From Fusobacterium naviforme (GTDB lineage Bacteria > Bacillota > Clostridia > Lachnospirales > Lachnospiraceae): a stretch of DNA of 64,000 bases. Each line of letters begins with the position of its first letter. The stretch's first letter is position 1. The notes beneath the pieces are model-generated. The model did not search any database. It was not told where the DNA came from and worked only from the letters and a program-made list of their open reading frames with translations. Below, one piece after another: positions 53,180 through 61,537 of the stretch. The DNA is taken from NCBI GenBank assembly GCA_003014445.1, contig PYGH01000001.1, positions 248,001-312,000 of the forward strand, read 5' to 3'. A program made the position numbers and the translations under genes.

Positions 53180-54790
53180 ATGAGAAAGCAGACTAAGATT
53201 GCAGCAGTCGTTTCTGCAGCAGCGCTTCTTGCAATCGGTGCATCCATGACCTCTTTCGCAGCTACCGGCTGGATGGAAGAGGATGGAACATGGGTGTATT
53301 ACAACAAGCAGGGCGAGAAGGTTACTGAGACTTGGGAGAAGTCCGGCGACAACTGGTTCTATCTTGACGATATGGGTCAGATGGTTACCGACGCTCTGAT
53401 CGAGGATGATGACAACTACTACTATGTTGACGCAAACGGCGCTATGGTTCGTAACCAGTGGGTCGCGATCGACAACGAGGATGCTGGTGAGGAGAACGAG
53501 CCGGATGTCTGGTGGTACTACTTCCAGGCGAACGGCAAGGCTTACAAGAACACCCACACCGGCGGAAAGATCTTCAAGAAGAGCATCAACGGCAAGACCT
53601 ATGCCTTCAACGATGAGGGTAAGATGCAGTATGGTTGGGTCGACAAGGAAGACGGCACGACCAACTACGATGACAACGCTTACGCCGAGTGCGAGTACTA
53701 CTTCGGCGATGAGAACGACGGCGCCATGACCACCGGTTGGAGAGAGATCGCTCTGACCGATGTCACAGATGCTGATACCGATCAGCCCGGCGATTCCTTC
53801 TGGGATGAGGATCAGGTTCGCTGGTTCTACTTCAAGTCTTCCGGCAAGAAGCAGACCAAGAAGACCGGCAAGACTATCAACGGTAGGAAGTATGGCTTTG
53901 ATGAGGAAGGCCGTATGATCGCTGACTGGTACACCAAGGCTTCTACGAGTGTTGCTACCGATACCAATGCTGCTAAGAGAAAGCATGCAAAAGAGTTCAT
54001 GTACTTCTCCTCACCGGAGGACGGCGCTCGCTACACCAAGGGCTGGTTCAAGGTAGTTCCGGGTTACTATCTGAATACTTCAGATTATGACGACGGCGAG
54101 GAAAACTGGTACTATGCGGACGGCAACGGCAAGATTTACGCCGGTGAAATCAAGTCCATCAAGGGCAAGAAGTATGCGTTCGATATGGATGGCTCCATGA
54201 TCTCCGGCCTTGCAGTTCTGAAGGTTGAGAATGGCAACGAGATCGCTGAGTATATTGATGATGAACTCTATGACACAGAGGATGAGTTTGATGAGTATGT
54301 GAGCAGCATGAGCGCAGACTATGCAGTTTACTTCTTCTCTGATGACGAGGATCACGACGGCGCTATGAAGACCGGCAACCAGAAGGTCAAGATCGATGGC
54401 GATACCTTCACCTTCAAGTTCAAGAAGGCCGGAAGCGACAAGGGCATCGGAATCAAGGGAGAAGATGACGACAAGTACTATCTGTCCGGTAAGCTTCTCA
54501 CCGCTGACGGCGACAACAAGATTGAAATTATCAATATTAAGGAAGGCTCTGCGGACTATCTTAAGAAGGTTGCTGTATCTGACTTCGTGAAGAGCAACGG
54601 CATCAAGAAAGCGGCGCCCAAGACCAGCAAGGCGAAGGATGGCGACACCTACTACGAGATCAACAATGCTAAGGACTTTGCAGTTGTCAATACAGCTGGT
54701 ACTGTTATAAAGAGCGGTACCAAGAAGGACGGCGACGGCTTCAAGGTAGTGGTCAAGAACAAGAAGATTGAGTATATCTATGTAGACTAA
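53180..54790 (+). CDS. Large secreted cell-wall-binding repeat protein
   Basis: A 536-residue acidic, exported protein. Signal peptide MRKQTKIAAVVSAAALLAIG ending near SFAA is followed by CW_binding-type repeats (GTWVYYNKQGEKVT, DNWFYLDDMG, NYYYVDANG). The rest alternates Tyr/Asp/Lys-rich segments, with repeats diverging (GKTINGRKYGFDEEG, GKKYAFDMDG). No enzyme domain is visible. Codon use is strongly biased to C/G-ending preferred codons, suggesting high expression. The WalR box and well-spaced promoter upstream support regulated, abundant production. A terminator follows. Confidence 0.85.
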   Translation: MRKQTKIAAVVSAAALLAIGASMTSFAATGWMEEDGTWVYYNKQGEKVTETWEKSGDNWFYLDDMGQMVTDALIEDDDNYYYVDANGAMVRNQWVAIDNEDAGEENEPDVWWYYFQANGKAYKNTHTGGKIFKKSINGKTYAFNDEGKMQYGWVDKEDGTTNYDDNAYAECEYYFGDENDGAMTTGWREIALTDVTDADTDQPGDSFWDEDQVRWFYFKSSGKKQTKKTGKTINGRKYGFDEEGRMIADWYTKASTSVATDTNAAKRKHAKEFMYFSSPEDGARYTKGWFKVVPGYYLNTSDYDDGEENWYYADGNGKIYAGEIKSIKGKKYAFDMDGSMISGLAVLKVENGNEIAEYIDDELYDTEDEFDEYVSSMSADYAVYFFSDDEDHDGAMKTGNQKVKIDGDTFTFKFKKAGSDKGIGIKGEDDDKYYLSGKLLTADGDNKIEIINIKEGSADYLKKVAVSDFVKSNGIKKAAPKTSKAKDGDTYYEINNAKDFAVVNTAGTVIKSGTKKDGDGFKVVVKNKKIEYIYVD

Positions 54791-54845
54791 TTCTACCAAC
54801 CGGTAATTACAGTATTATTTCGAAATGAAATACTAATTGCGGCAG

Positions 54846-54875
54846 ATGGGAGACCGAAAGGTCTCCCATTTGTGT
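54846..54875 (+). terminator. Terminator after the large repeat protein
   Basis: ATGGGAGACC-GAAA-GGTCTCCCAT is a perfect 10-base stem with a GNRA tetraloop followed by TTGTGT. Confidence 0.75.
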
Positions 54876-54881
54876 AATGAA

Positions 54882-54909
54882 GAAGCTGCGGCCTTAAGGC
54901 TGCAGCTTC
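54882..54909. terminator. Second hairpin between convergent genes
   Basis: GAAGCTGCGGCC-TTAA-GGCTGCAGCTTC, a 12-base stem with one G-U pair on the plus strand. It lies 2 bases from the stop of the minus-strand gene and could serve its transcript. Confidence 0.55.
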
Positions 54910-54911
54910 GG

Positions 54912-55235
54912 TTATTCTCCGTTCCAGCGATAGTGCTTCATGTCAATGGTTCCATTGGATAGAAACTGTATGCCCTCTCCGGAGAGGAGCATACGGCGCA
55001 GGTCTGCATAGCCGCCGCCGGCAATTGAGCCATCGTCTCGCACAACACGCTGCCAGGGAAGCTCATCAGGGCAGTGGCGCATGGCCCAGCCGACCTGTCT
55101 TGCCGCCCGCGGTGCGCCCAGCATACGCGCGATCTGACCGTAGGAGACGACCTTACCCTCCGGGATGCGTGCTACAATCTCGTATACGCGGGAGAAAAAA
55201 CCGTTGTTTTCGGAAGTTGAATGATGTTTCTGCAT
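54912..55235 (-). CDS. Alkyltransferase-like protein (MGMT family, Cys absent)
   Basis: A 107-residue protein of the MGMT C-terminal-domain family (FFSRVYEIVARIPEGKVVSY and APRAARQVGWAMRHCP). The acceptor motif PCHRV is PWQRVV, with Trp replacing the alkyl-acceptor Cys. This is the signature of alkyltransferase-like proteins that bind O6-alkylguanine and recruit nucleotide excision repair rather than repairing it themselves. The start at 55235 has GGAGG about 10 bases before it. Confidence 0.83.
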   Translation of the reverse strand: MQKHHSTSENNGFFSRVYEIVARIPEGKVVSYGQIARMLGAPRAARQVGWAMRHCPDELPWQRVVRDDGSIAGGGYADLRRMLLSGEGIQFLSNGTIDMKHYRWNGE

Positions 55236-55310
55236 GGTTGATCTGCCTCCGTGGTAGATCCAGCAGAGCGTTGAGTGTCTCCTCAACACTGTTTCTGACC
55301 AGATCCTTAA

Positions 55311-56612
55311 TCAAGACCTTATCTTTAATCTATATTTGAGATTTCTGCCGCTACCAACTTTTACAATCAGTCCGTTATCCAACATTTCACGTAGAAGAAT
55401 ACTGGATGTAGACTGAGATACACCCAGCAGATCATCTACATCTTTTCTTACAATGCTATCCTTTTTTCCAAACAATGAGAGAACCATTTTCATGCGCTCA
55501 TTTTTAATTCCTACTTCGTGCATTTCTTGATGATAATTTAAGTTAGGCAAGGTAATCTTAAATGCATTGTTGCTCACTTCAATAATAGGCTTTACCGCTT
55601 GATCCGCATAGCATTCATTAATTTTCATAATGCCGGTGCCATAAGCTTCAATTAACTTAAGACGATAAAAAACATTTGCTAATTTTTTGTTACGCAAAGC
55701 AGATACGCCCAGCATTATATCATCATAAGAAATCCCACGGACCAATCCACCAATGGTTACGAATTCTATGCGTCCATCAAAAATACTAATAAGGATGGAA
55801 CCGCTCACGGAATAATCTCGATGCACAAGTGCATTTAAAAGAGCTTCACGTAGTGCTTCGGCAGGATAATCTCGCTTGTCAATTCGATCTAATCCTTTAA
55901 ATTCTGCACGAGTGTGATTGTATTGGTCGATATAGGTGTACGCCTCCTCAAGCTGTTCCAGCAAAGAACCTGTCAGTTCCTTGCGATCCTTAAAAACACT
56001 TTTCTTACTTCCCTCAAAGACGGCCATTCTGATGGTATGCGTGCACTGATCAGACAGCAACATTCCAAGATTTGTGTAAGTGCCATCTTCACCGATTATA
56101 TTCAGTGTGCGCTTCTGAGCATCGCCAAACTCCACCTTTTTCTTTGCAAAATATTCTTTCGCTTTTTCAAATGTCAGCTGCTGATTAATGGAACGTGCAT
56201 CTTCATAGCAATCTCCGCTGGTTTCTCGAATCATATTCAAAATGGCTGTTTCAGAAGCTGGAACTGAAGAAGCATCTTGACGTACATATACGCCCTCCGG
56301 GCGAATACCTTTCGAATGCAAATAGTAAGGACGAGCTGTGCCACGTTGCACAGTTAAAACAATAACATCTTTATGTTCCATTTTCTCAACAGAGTAATCA
56401 GTGAATATAGTCACATCTGGACGCACAATATCTCGAATCATATTAGTTAGGCGAAGCATAATATCATCTACATTATCAACACCGTATATTGTTCCGTCAT
56501 CATTGATGCCGATATAAAGCTTCCCACCATTTGTATTTGCAAATGCAATAACAGCGTACTTAATGTCGTCCATATATTCACGCTTGAACTCCACATTCTT
56601 TCCTTCTATCAA
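55311..56612 (-). CDS. AlbA_2/RecG-like ATP-dependent regulator
   Basis: A 433-residue protein: an N-terminal AlbA_2 (Schlafen-like) domain (EFKREYMDDIKYAVIAFANT and GGKLYIGINDDGTI), a middle helical region with EALREALLNALVHRDYS, and a C-terminal wHTH (about 365-430). This is the COG2865-type family of putative DNA-binding or RNA-processing regulators. TTG start at 56612 with AAAGGAGGT seven bases upstream. Upstream carries clustered TAATTATCA repeats, probably for its own control. Its function is otherwise unknown. Confidence 0.75.
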   Translation of the reverse strand: MIEGKNVEFKREYMDDIKYAVIAFANTNGGKLYIGINDDGTIYGVDNVDDIMLRLTNMIRDIVRPDVTIFTDYSVEKMEHKDVIVLTVQRGTARPYYLHSKGIRPEGVYVRQDASSVPASETAILNMIRETSGDCYEDARSINQQLTFEKAKEYFAKKKVEFGDAQKRTLNIIGEDGTYTNLGMLLSDQCTHTIRMAVFEGSKKSVFKDRKELTGSLLEQLEEAYTYIDQYNHTRAEFKGLDRIDKRDYPAEALREALLNALVHRDYSVSGSILISIFDGRIEFVTIGGLVRGISYDDIMLGVSALRNKKLANVFYRLKLIEAYGTGIMKINECYADQAVKPIIEVSNNAFKITLPNLNYHQEMHEVGIKNERMKMVLSLFGKKDSIVRKDVDDLLGVSQSTSSILLREMLDNGLIVKVGSGRNLKYRLKIRS

Positions 56613-56653
56613 GAAGATTACCTCCTTTAGCCGTTACTAGTATTTTAATCATT

Positions 56654-56695
56654 TCTAATCATATCTAATTATCATGTAATTATCAAGTGATTAGA
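56654..56695. promoter_or_regulatory. Clustered repeats upstream of the AlbA-like gene
   Basis: TCTAATCA (56654-56661) and TGATTAGA (56688-56695) form an inverted pair. Between them TAATTATCA occurs twice (56666-56674 and 56677-56685) with an 11-base period. The arrangement looks like a repressor operator. Confidence 0.5.
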
Positions 56696-56901
56696 TGAGC
56701 TAATTTGATTTCTTTCAATTATGCAAAAATCTGCCCGGTGGATTAAGAATCATCAAAAAGTTAAACAACCTCTCGAAAGGGAATGATTTCACGCACAATT
56801 TTATAATTTCTGTGTGTGAAACTTTTTATTCTGGATTTTGACACTCGATGTTTACCGAAAATATATAAAAGTGTGATTGTAATCGCGATATTATCAATTA
56901 G

Positions 56902-57009
56902 CGAAGGCTTTATAGAGATACAAGTAGAAAAGGGCTTCGCTATGACCTTGCTGTTCTGACGCCCGACCATTACGCTCCCCTGCTGGTTGCATTGGGAGCG
57001 GCGGAAGGC
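56902..57009 (+). pseudogene. Relic of a YgiD/LigB-type extradiol dioxygenase
   Basis: The only open stretch after an in-frame TAG at 56899 translates to a piece ending LAVLTPDHYAPLLVALGAAE, close to the C-terminal substrate block of 4,5-DOPA dioxygenase-like YgiD proteins. The rest of the gene is absent; the frame continues into the tRNA region without homology. Probably a decayed remnant. The surrounding 56613-57096 region holds nothing else I can assign. Confidence 0.5.
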
Positions 57010-57096
57010 TGTAAGAAGCTTATTCTGTCATTCTTTAGGCGAGTGCATACGAGCTTCTATCATGCTGTCGCCTTTGGCAATCAAGCATACATAAAG

Positions 57097-57140
57097 AAAA
57101 CCACGTATCCGCGCCATTTGCGACGCATTTACGTGGTTTT
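57097..57140 (-). terminator. Terminator downstream of tRNA-Val
   Basis: AAAACCACGT and ACGTGGTTTT close a hairpin with an inner GCG/CGC element. On the minus strand the stem is followed by CTTTAT and comes 7 bases after the tRNA 3' end. Confidence 0.7.
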
Positions 57141-57146
57141 TATACA

Positions 57147-57219
57147 TGGAGATAACAGGGTTCGAACCTGTGACCTTCCGCACGTCAAGCGGATGCTCTC
57201 CCAGTTGAGCTATATCTCC
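57147..57219 (-). tRNA. tRNA-Val(GAC)
   Basis: Folds on the minus strand as a 73-base cloverleaf. Acceptor GGAGATA pairs with TATCTCC; D-arm GCTC/GAGC; anticodon stem TCCGC/GCGGA with loop TTGACGT, anticodon GAC; T-arm ACAGG-TTCGAAC-CCTGT. The discriminator is A and CCA is not encoded. Confidence 0.95.
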
Positions 57220-57285
57220 GATTTCTCTGACGGAGGTAATTATACTTGAGCTTCAGAAAAATAGCAAGCAGAAAAGCAGAAATAT

Positions 57286-58497
57286 TCATTTTTCCTTCAG
57301 CGCGTACCAGTTGATCCATGTGCGAAAGGCAGAGGGAACTGCAAAGTGCTGAAGATCTGCTTTTCTGATGAGGATATACCCCGCTTCATCTGTTTTGGAG
57401 GCCGTATCAGTGCCTGCGGCCGGTTTGTCCTCAGGATCTGATGAAATACGCTGTGCCGTGCCGTAGGGGGAGGGATTATAGGCACTGGTGTCCGCGCGGG
57501 GGCTGCTGTTTCGGATGTCCGCGTCCGAAAACTCCGCTACCTGTATCTCCCATGCACTCATGTGCCACTCGATATGGGTGAATATGTGCTTTCCCTCCGG
57601 AAGAGCCTGGATGTGTACGGGAGAGAAGCCGAGCGCTCTGACAGCTGTCAGGGCTTCTGTTTCTGTCAGGACTCCGGAGATCCCGGGGAACTCGTACAGT
57701 CCGGCGAGGAGGCCCTGCGGGGGGCGCTTCTGAAGCAGAAAGCGCTCACCGTCCCGGATGATGAGCAGGGTTCGCGGCTCAATCCGGCGGGGCTTTTTCG
57801 GAGAGCGAAAGGGAATACTCTCTGTTTTTTCCTCTGCATATGCGCGGCAGGAGCTGCGGAGAGGACAGAGGGGACACAGCGGTGCGCCATTGGGGACGCA
57901 GACTACAGCGCCGAGTTCCATGAGAGCCTGATTAAAATCCGAGACGGAGAAGTCGGCGGAGCTTTGATCGGCTTCCAGAATCAGGGCTTCTATTTCTGAT
58001 GAGAAGCTGTTTCTTGTCTGCACAGCAGCGATATCATCTGTGCGGGCGTTGAGGCGCGCCCAGACGCGCAGCACATTTCCATCTACCGCGGGCACAGGAA
58101 GCCCATAGGCGATGGAGGCGATGGCGCCTGCCGTGTACGGACCGATGCCGGGCAGGGCGCGCAGCGCGTGGTAGTCACGGGGGAGCTGCCCCTCGTGCTT
58201 TTCGAGCAGCACAGCGGCACATTTTTTTAAGTTGCGGGCGCGGCTGTAGTAGCCAAGCCCCTCCCAGAGCTTCATCAGAGTATCGTCCGGGCAGGAAGCG
58301 ATGGATGCGGCTGTCGGCAGAGCGCTGCGGAAGCGGGTGAAGTAAGCCTTCACCGCCTCGACTCGGGTTTGCTGAAGCATGATCTCGGAGATCCAGACAT
58401 CCTCCGGATTGCCGGTATCCCTCCATGGAAGCTGACGCTTGTTTTCTCTGTACCAGCATAACAGAGCGGCTGTGTCGTTTGGGTTTAAGTGGGACAT
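57286..58497 (-). CDS. mutY: A/G-specific adenine glycosylase
   Basis: Removes adenine mispaired with 8-oxoG. The 403-residue protein has the HhH-GPD core (WISEIMLQQTRVEAVKAYF, with catalytic Glu in SEIMLQQ; PGIGPYTAGAIASI; the VDGNVLRVW Asp), and the iron-sulfur ligands CVPNGAPLCPLCPLRSSC. The spacing between the first two Cys is 7 rather than 6, as in Gram-positive MutY. The C-terminal NUDIX-like domain (about 240-340) recognises 8-oxoG; it includes an Arg/Pro/Thr-rich insert near its end. Confidence 0.92.
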   Translation of the reverse strand: MSHLNPNDTAALLCWYRENKRQLPWRDTGNPEDVWISEIMLQQTRVEAVKAYFTRFRSALPTAASIASCPDDTLMKLWEGLGYYSRARNLKKCAAVLLEKHEGQLPRDYHALRALPGIGPYTAGAIASIAYGLPVPAVDGNVLRVWARLNARTDDIAAVQTRNSFSSEIEALILEADQSSADFSVSDFNQALMELGAVVCVPNGAPLCPLCPLRSSCRAYAEEKTESIPFRSPKKPRRIEPRTLLIIRDGERFLLQKRPPQGLLAGLYEFPGISGVLTETEALTAVRALGFSPVHIQALPEGKHIFTHIEWHMSAWEIQVAEFSDADIRNSSPRADTSAYNPSPYGTAQRISSDPEDKPAAGTDTASKTDEAGYILIRKADLQHFAVPSAFRTWINWYALKEK

Positions 58498-58617
58498 GAC
58501 TGCTCCTTAAGTTAGATCAATAAAAAATGCTTACAGTGCCAAGGTACGAAACAGCTGTAATTGATTTTGCCAGATATATCATAGAATATACCTGCAGTAA
58601 GCATAGTAGCATATTTT

Positions 58618-58651
58618 CTCTCCGGCGACAGAAATTTCTGCCGCCGGAGAG
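58618..58651. other. Long perfect-stem hairpin in the mutY-fba gap
   Basis: CTCTCCGGCG and CGCCGGAGAG pair over ten bases, with a CAGAAATTTCTG palindrome inside. It could be a terminator from an upstream transcript or a leader structure, but no U-tract directly follows on either strand. Confidence 0.5.
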
Positions 58652-58665
58652 AGCTTTTGCAGTGC

Positions 58666-58694
58666 TTGAATTCCACCCGCGCTTGCATTAAAAT
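58666..58694 (+). promoter_or_regulatory. Promoter of fba
   Basis: TTGAAT (58666-58671), 17 bases, TAAAAT (58689-58694), about 64 bases before the fba start. Confidence 0.55.
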
Positions 58695-58757
58695 AAAGGC
58701 AGTATCAAGAAAAATAACAGGACAGAAGACAAGCTTTATCAAAACGGAGGTAAAGAC

Positions 58758-59696
58758 ATGGCACTGGTGACATCCACAGAACTTTTCAGAAAGGCCTATG
58801 AGGGCGGTTACGCGATCGGCGCATTCAATGTCAATAACATGGAGATTGTGCAGGGCATCACGGAGGCCGCTGCGGAGCTCAGATCCCCGGTGATCCTTCA
58901 GGCATCCGCCGGAGCGAGAAAATATGCAAACTCAATCTATCTGGTCAAGCTGGTTGAGGCGGCGGTTGAGCTGCACCCGGAGATTCCGATGGTTCTGCAT
59001 CTGGATCACGGCGCAGATTTTGCAACATGTAAGGACTGTATTGACGGCGGCTTCACCTCTGTTATGATTGACTATTCCGGTCACTCCTTTGAGGAGAATA
59101 TTGCGGAGACGAAGAAGGTCGTTGAGTATGCGCATGCGCACGGCGTTGTGGTAGAGGCAGAGCTCGGCACGCTTGCGGGCGTCGAGGACGATGTTGTCGT
59201 CGCGGAAGGAGCTTCCTCCTACACGCAGCCGGATCAGGTCGAGGAATTTGTGAGCCGCACGGGATGTGATTCTCTTGCAATTGCCATCGGAACCAGCCAT
59301 GGTGCGTATAAGTTCAAGCCGGGCACGAATCCGAAGCTGCGCCTTGATATACTCGAGGAGGTGAAGCGCAGACTTCCGGGCTTCCCCATTGTTCTTCACG
59401 GCGCTTCCTCCGTGCCGCAGGAGTATGTGAAGATCATCAATGCAAACGGCGGCGCTCTGAAGGATGCTATCGGCGTTCCGGAGGATCAGCTTCGTGCAGC
59501 TGCACGCTCTGCGGTCTGCAAGATCAACATTGACTCTGATCTGCGCCTCGGTATGACTGCCGGTATTCGTCAGCACTATACAGAGCATCCGGATCACTTC
59601 GATCCCCGTCAGTACATCGGCGACGGACGCAGCAATGTAAAGGCGATTGTGTCCCATAAGATCCTCGAGGTTCTCGGCTCTGACGGAAAGATCTGA
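58758..59696 (+). CDS. fba: Class II fructose-1,6-bisphosphate aldolase
   Basis: Zinc enzyme of glycolysis/gluconeogenesis that splits fructose-1,6-bisphosphate. The 312-residue protein has the zinc ligands in MVLHLDHGAD, VVVEAELG (metal Glu region), GTSHGAYKF and VLHGASS. Codon use is highly biased, in line with high expression. AACGGAGG is 8 bases before the ATG. Confidence 0.95.
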   Translation: MALVTSTELFRKAYEGGYAIGAFNVNNMEIVQGITEAAAELRSPVILQASAGARKYANSIYLVKLVEAAVELHPEIPMVLHLDHGADFATCKDCIDGGFTSVMIDYSGHSFEENIAETKKVVEYAHAHGVVVEAELGTLAGVEDDVVVAEGASSYTQPDQVEEFVSRTGCDSLAIAIGTSHGAYKFKPGTNPKLRLDILEEVKRRLPGFPIVLHGASSVPQEYVKIINANGGALKDAIGVPEDQLRAAARSAVCKINIDSDLRLGMTAGIRQHYTEHPDHFDPRQYIGDGRSNVKAIVSHKILEVLGSDGKI

Positions 59697-59738
59697 GGAC
59701 GGAATGAAATAAATCTCATTCGAAAGAGGATTTTTGTC

Positions 59739-60764
59739 ATGGAAAAGAAGAATCTTGACTGGAGCAATCTGGGCTTCAACTATCAGGTCACGGATCAGCG
59801 CTATGTGTCGAACTGGAAGGACGGAAGCTGGGATGAAGGCAGACTTATTTCAGATCCGATCATTCCCGTCAGTGAGTGCGCCGGGATCATGCAGTACTGT
59901 CAGGAGATTTTTGAGGGGCTGAAGGCCTATACCTGGGAGGATGGAAGCATCGTGACCTTCCGCCCGGATATGAATGCGGAGCGCATGATAGATTCCGCGG
60001 AGCGCATGGAGATGCCGGCCTTTCCGAAGGAACGCTTTCTGGAGGCGGTTGATGCTGTCGTGAAGGCCAATGCTGCGTGGGTTCCGCCCTATGGAAGCGG
60101 AGCGTCACTCTATCTGCGTCCGTATATGTTTGCCAGCGGGCCGGTGATCGGCGTGAAGCCATCGGATGAGTATCAGTTCCGGCTCTTCTGTACGCCGGTC
60201 GGCCCTTATTTCAAGGGAGGCGCAAAGCCCATAACGATCTGTGTCAGCGATTATGATCGCGCGGCTCCGAATGGCACGGGACATATCAAGGCGGGACTGA
60301 ACTATGCCATGAGTCTGCATGCGCATGTCACTGCGCACGCGGCCGGCTATGATGAGAATATGTATCTGGATGCGGCGACCAGAACCTATGTTGAGGAGAC
60401 CGGAGGCGCAAACTTCCTCTTCGTAACAAAGGATGGAACCTTGGTCAGTCCGAAGTCCCCGTCCATTCTGCCTTCTATCACGAGAAGATCTATCATGTAT
60501 CTCGCAGAGCATATGCTCAATATGAAGGTGGAGCACCGCCCGGTGAAATTCGCAGAGCTCAAGGAGTTTGCGGAGGCGGGGCTCTGCGGAACTGCGGCAG
60601 TGATCAGCCCTGTGGGAAGAGTGGTTGCAAAGGATGAGATCATCAGCTTCCCCTCCGGGATGGAGCAGATGGGAGCAGTGCTTCAGAAGATCTATGACAC
60701 CATCACGGGAATACAGTCCGGCCGCATCGAGGGGCCGGAGGGCTGGATTCGTAAGATTTGCTGA
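59739..60764 (+). CDS. ilvE: Branched-chain amino acid aminotransferase
   Basis: Fold-type IV PLP enzyme that transaminates valine, leucine and isoleucine, 341 residues. Clear pieces are CQEIFEGLKAY, RPDMNAERM, YLRPYMFASGP, GHIKAGLNYAMSL (Schiff-base Lys) and EETGGANFLFV. A purine-rich GAAAGAGGA precedes the ATG at 59739. It lies 42 bases after fba. Confidence 0.94.
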   Translation: MEKKNLDWSNLGFNYQVTDQRYVSNWKDGSWDEGRLISDPIIPVSECAGIMQYCQEIFEGLKAYTWEDGSIVTFRPDMNAERMIDSAERMEMPAFPKERFLEAVDAVVKANAAWVPPYGSGASLYLRPYMFASGPVIGVKPSDEYQFRLFCTPVGPYFKGGAKPITICVSDYDRAAPNGTGHIKAGLNYAMSLHAHVTAHAAGYDENMYLDAATRTYVEETGGANFLFVTKDGTLVSPKSPSILPSITRRSIMYLAEHMLNMKVEHRPVKFAELKEFAEAGLCGTAAVISPVGRVVAKDEIISFPSGMEQMGAVLQKIYDTITGIQSGRIEGPEGWIRKIC

Positions 60765-60788
60765 GTTTGGTTTAAAGGAATACAGAAA

Positions 60789-61526
60789 ATGAAGAAATCA
60801 AGTCAGGCGGGCGCAGCTATTACGCCCGCCGCTTCTTTAAGAGACACGAGCCATGCCGGCAGAGGCGCGCATGCGTCCGCTGATATGGCGACGCCTGATC
60901 AGGCGGGCAAAAGCGCTGTTTGCCCGGCCATTGTCAGGGACACAGGCCATCCCGTCTCTGCATCACCCCGGAAAAGCACGGCACTTCCGGAGGAAAAGTC
61001 AGAGTCACAGCGGCAGAGCCACGAATTTGGACCGGTTTATGACAAAAACAGCCGCATTCTGATACTGGGAAGCTTTCCTTCTGTGAAGTCGCGCGAGCAG
61101 GCTTTTTATTATGGGCATCCGCAGAATCGCTTCTGGAAGGTGTTGGCGGCGCTGTATCGGGAGACGCCTCCGCAGAGCATGGCAGAGAAGCGGGAATTTG
61201 CGCTGCGGCACGGGATTGCGCTCTGGGATGTGATAGAGAGCTGCGAGATACGCGGCTCCAGTGACGCGAGCATCCGAAATGTGGTTCCGGTAGAAATTGA
61301 GAGAATCACAGACTTCAGCCCCGTTGAAGGTATTTTTGTCAACGGGAGCACGGCAAAGAAGTACTATGACCGCTATCTGAAGAAGCGCTGCGGGAGAGAG
61401 GCTGTGCTGCTGCCATCCACAAGCCCCGCAAATGCGGCATGGAGTCTTCTGAAACTCACGGAGGTCTGGGGAGAGAAGCTTCTGCACCGAAGCAGCAGAG
61501 AGGGAAGCACTCCGGAGGTATCGTGA
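60789..61526 (+). CDS. DNA-deoxyinosine glycosylase (UDG superfamily)
   Basis: A 245-residue protein of the hypoxanthine-DNA glycosylase family, which removes deaminated adenine from DNA. Core motifs are [20 protein letters not shown] (catalytic loop) and [11 protein letters not shown] (loop near the C terminus). An N-terminal extension of about 75 residues, rich in Ala/Ser and low in complexity, is unusual for the family; the ribosome site (AAAGGA) fits the ATG at 60789, so the extension looks real. It lies 12 bases before the cobQ start. Confidence 0.8.
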   Translation: MKKSSQAGAAITPAASLRDTSHAGRGAHASADMATPDQAGKSAVCPAIVRDTGHPVSASPRKSTALPEEKSESQRQSHEFGPVYDKNSRILILGSFPSVKSREQAFYYGHPQNRFWKVLAALYRETPPQSMAEKREFALRHGIALWDVIESCEIRGSSDASIRNVVPVEIERITDFSPVEGIFVNGSTAKKYYDRYLKKRCGREAVLLPSTSPANAAWSLLKLTEVWGEKLLHRSSREGSTPEVS

Positions 61527-61537
61527 GAGGGAGCAGT

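Noticed and set aside
56761-56970. 69-residue minus-strand frame in the gap before tRNA-Val
   Set aside because: No ribosome site, atypical composition and no recognisable domain.
58512-58742. 76-residue minus-strand frame between mutY and fba
   Set aside because: It crosses the predicted fba promoter and hairpin, lacks a start context and matches no family.
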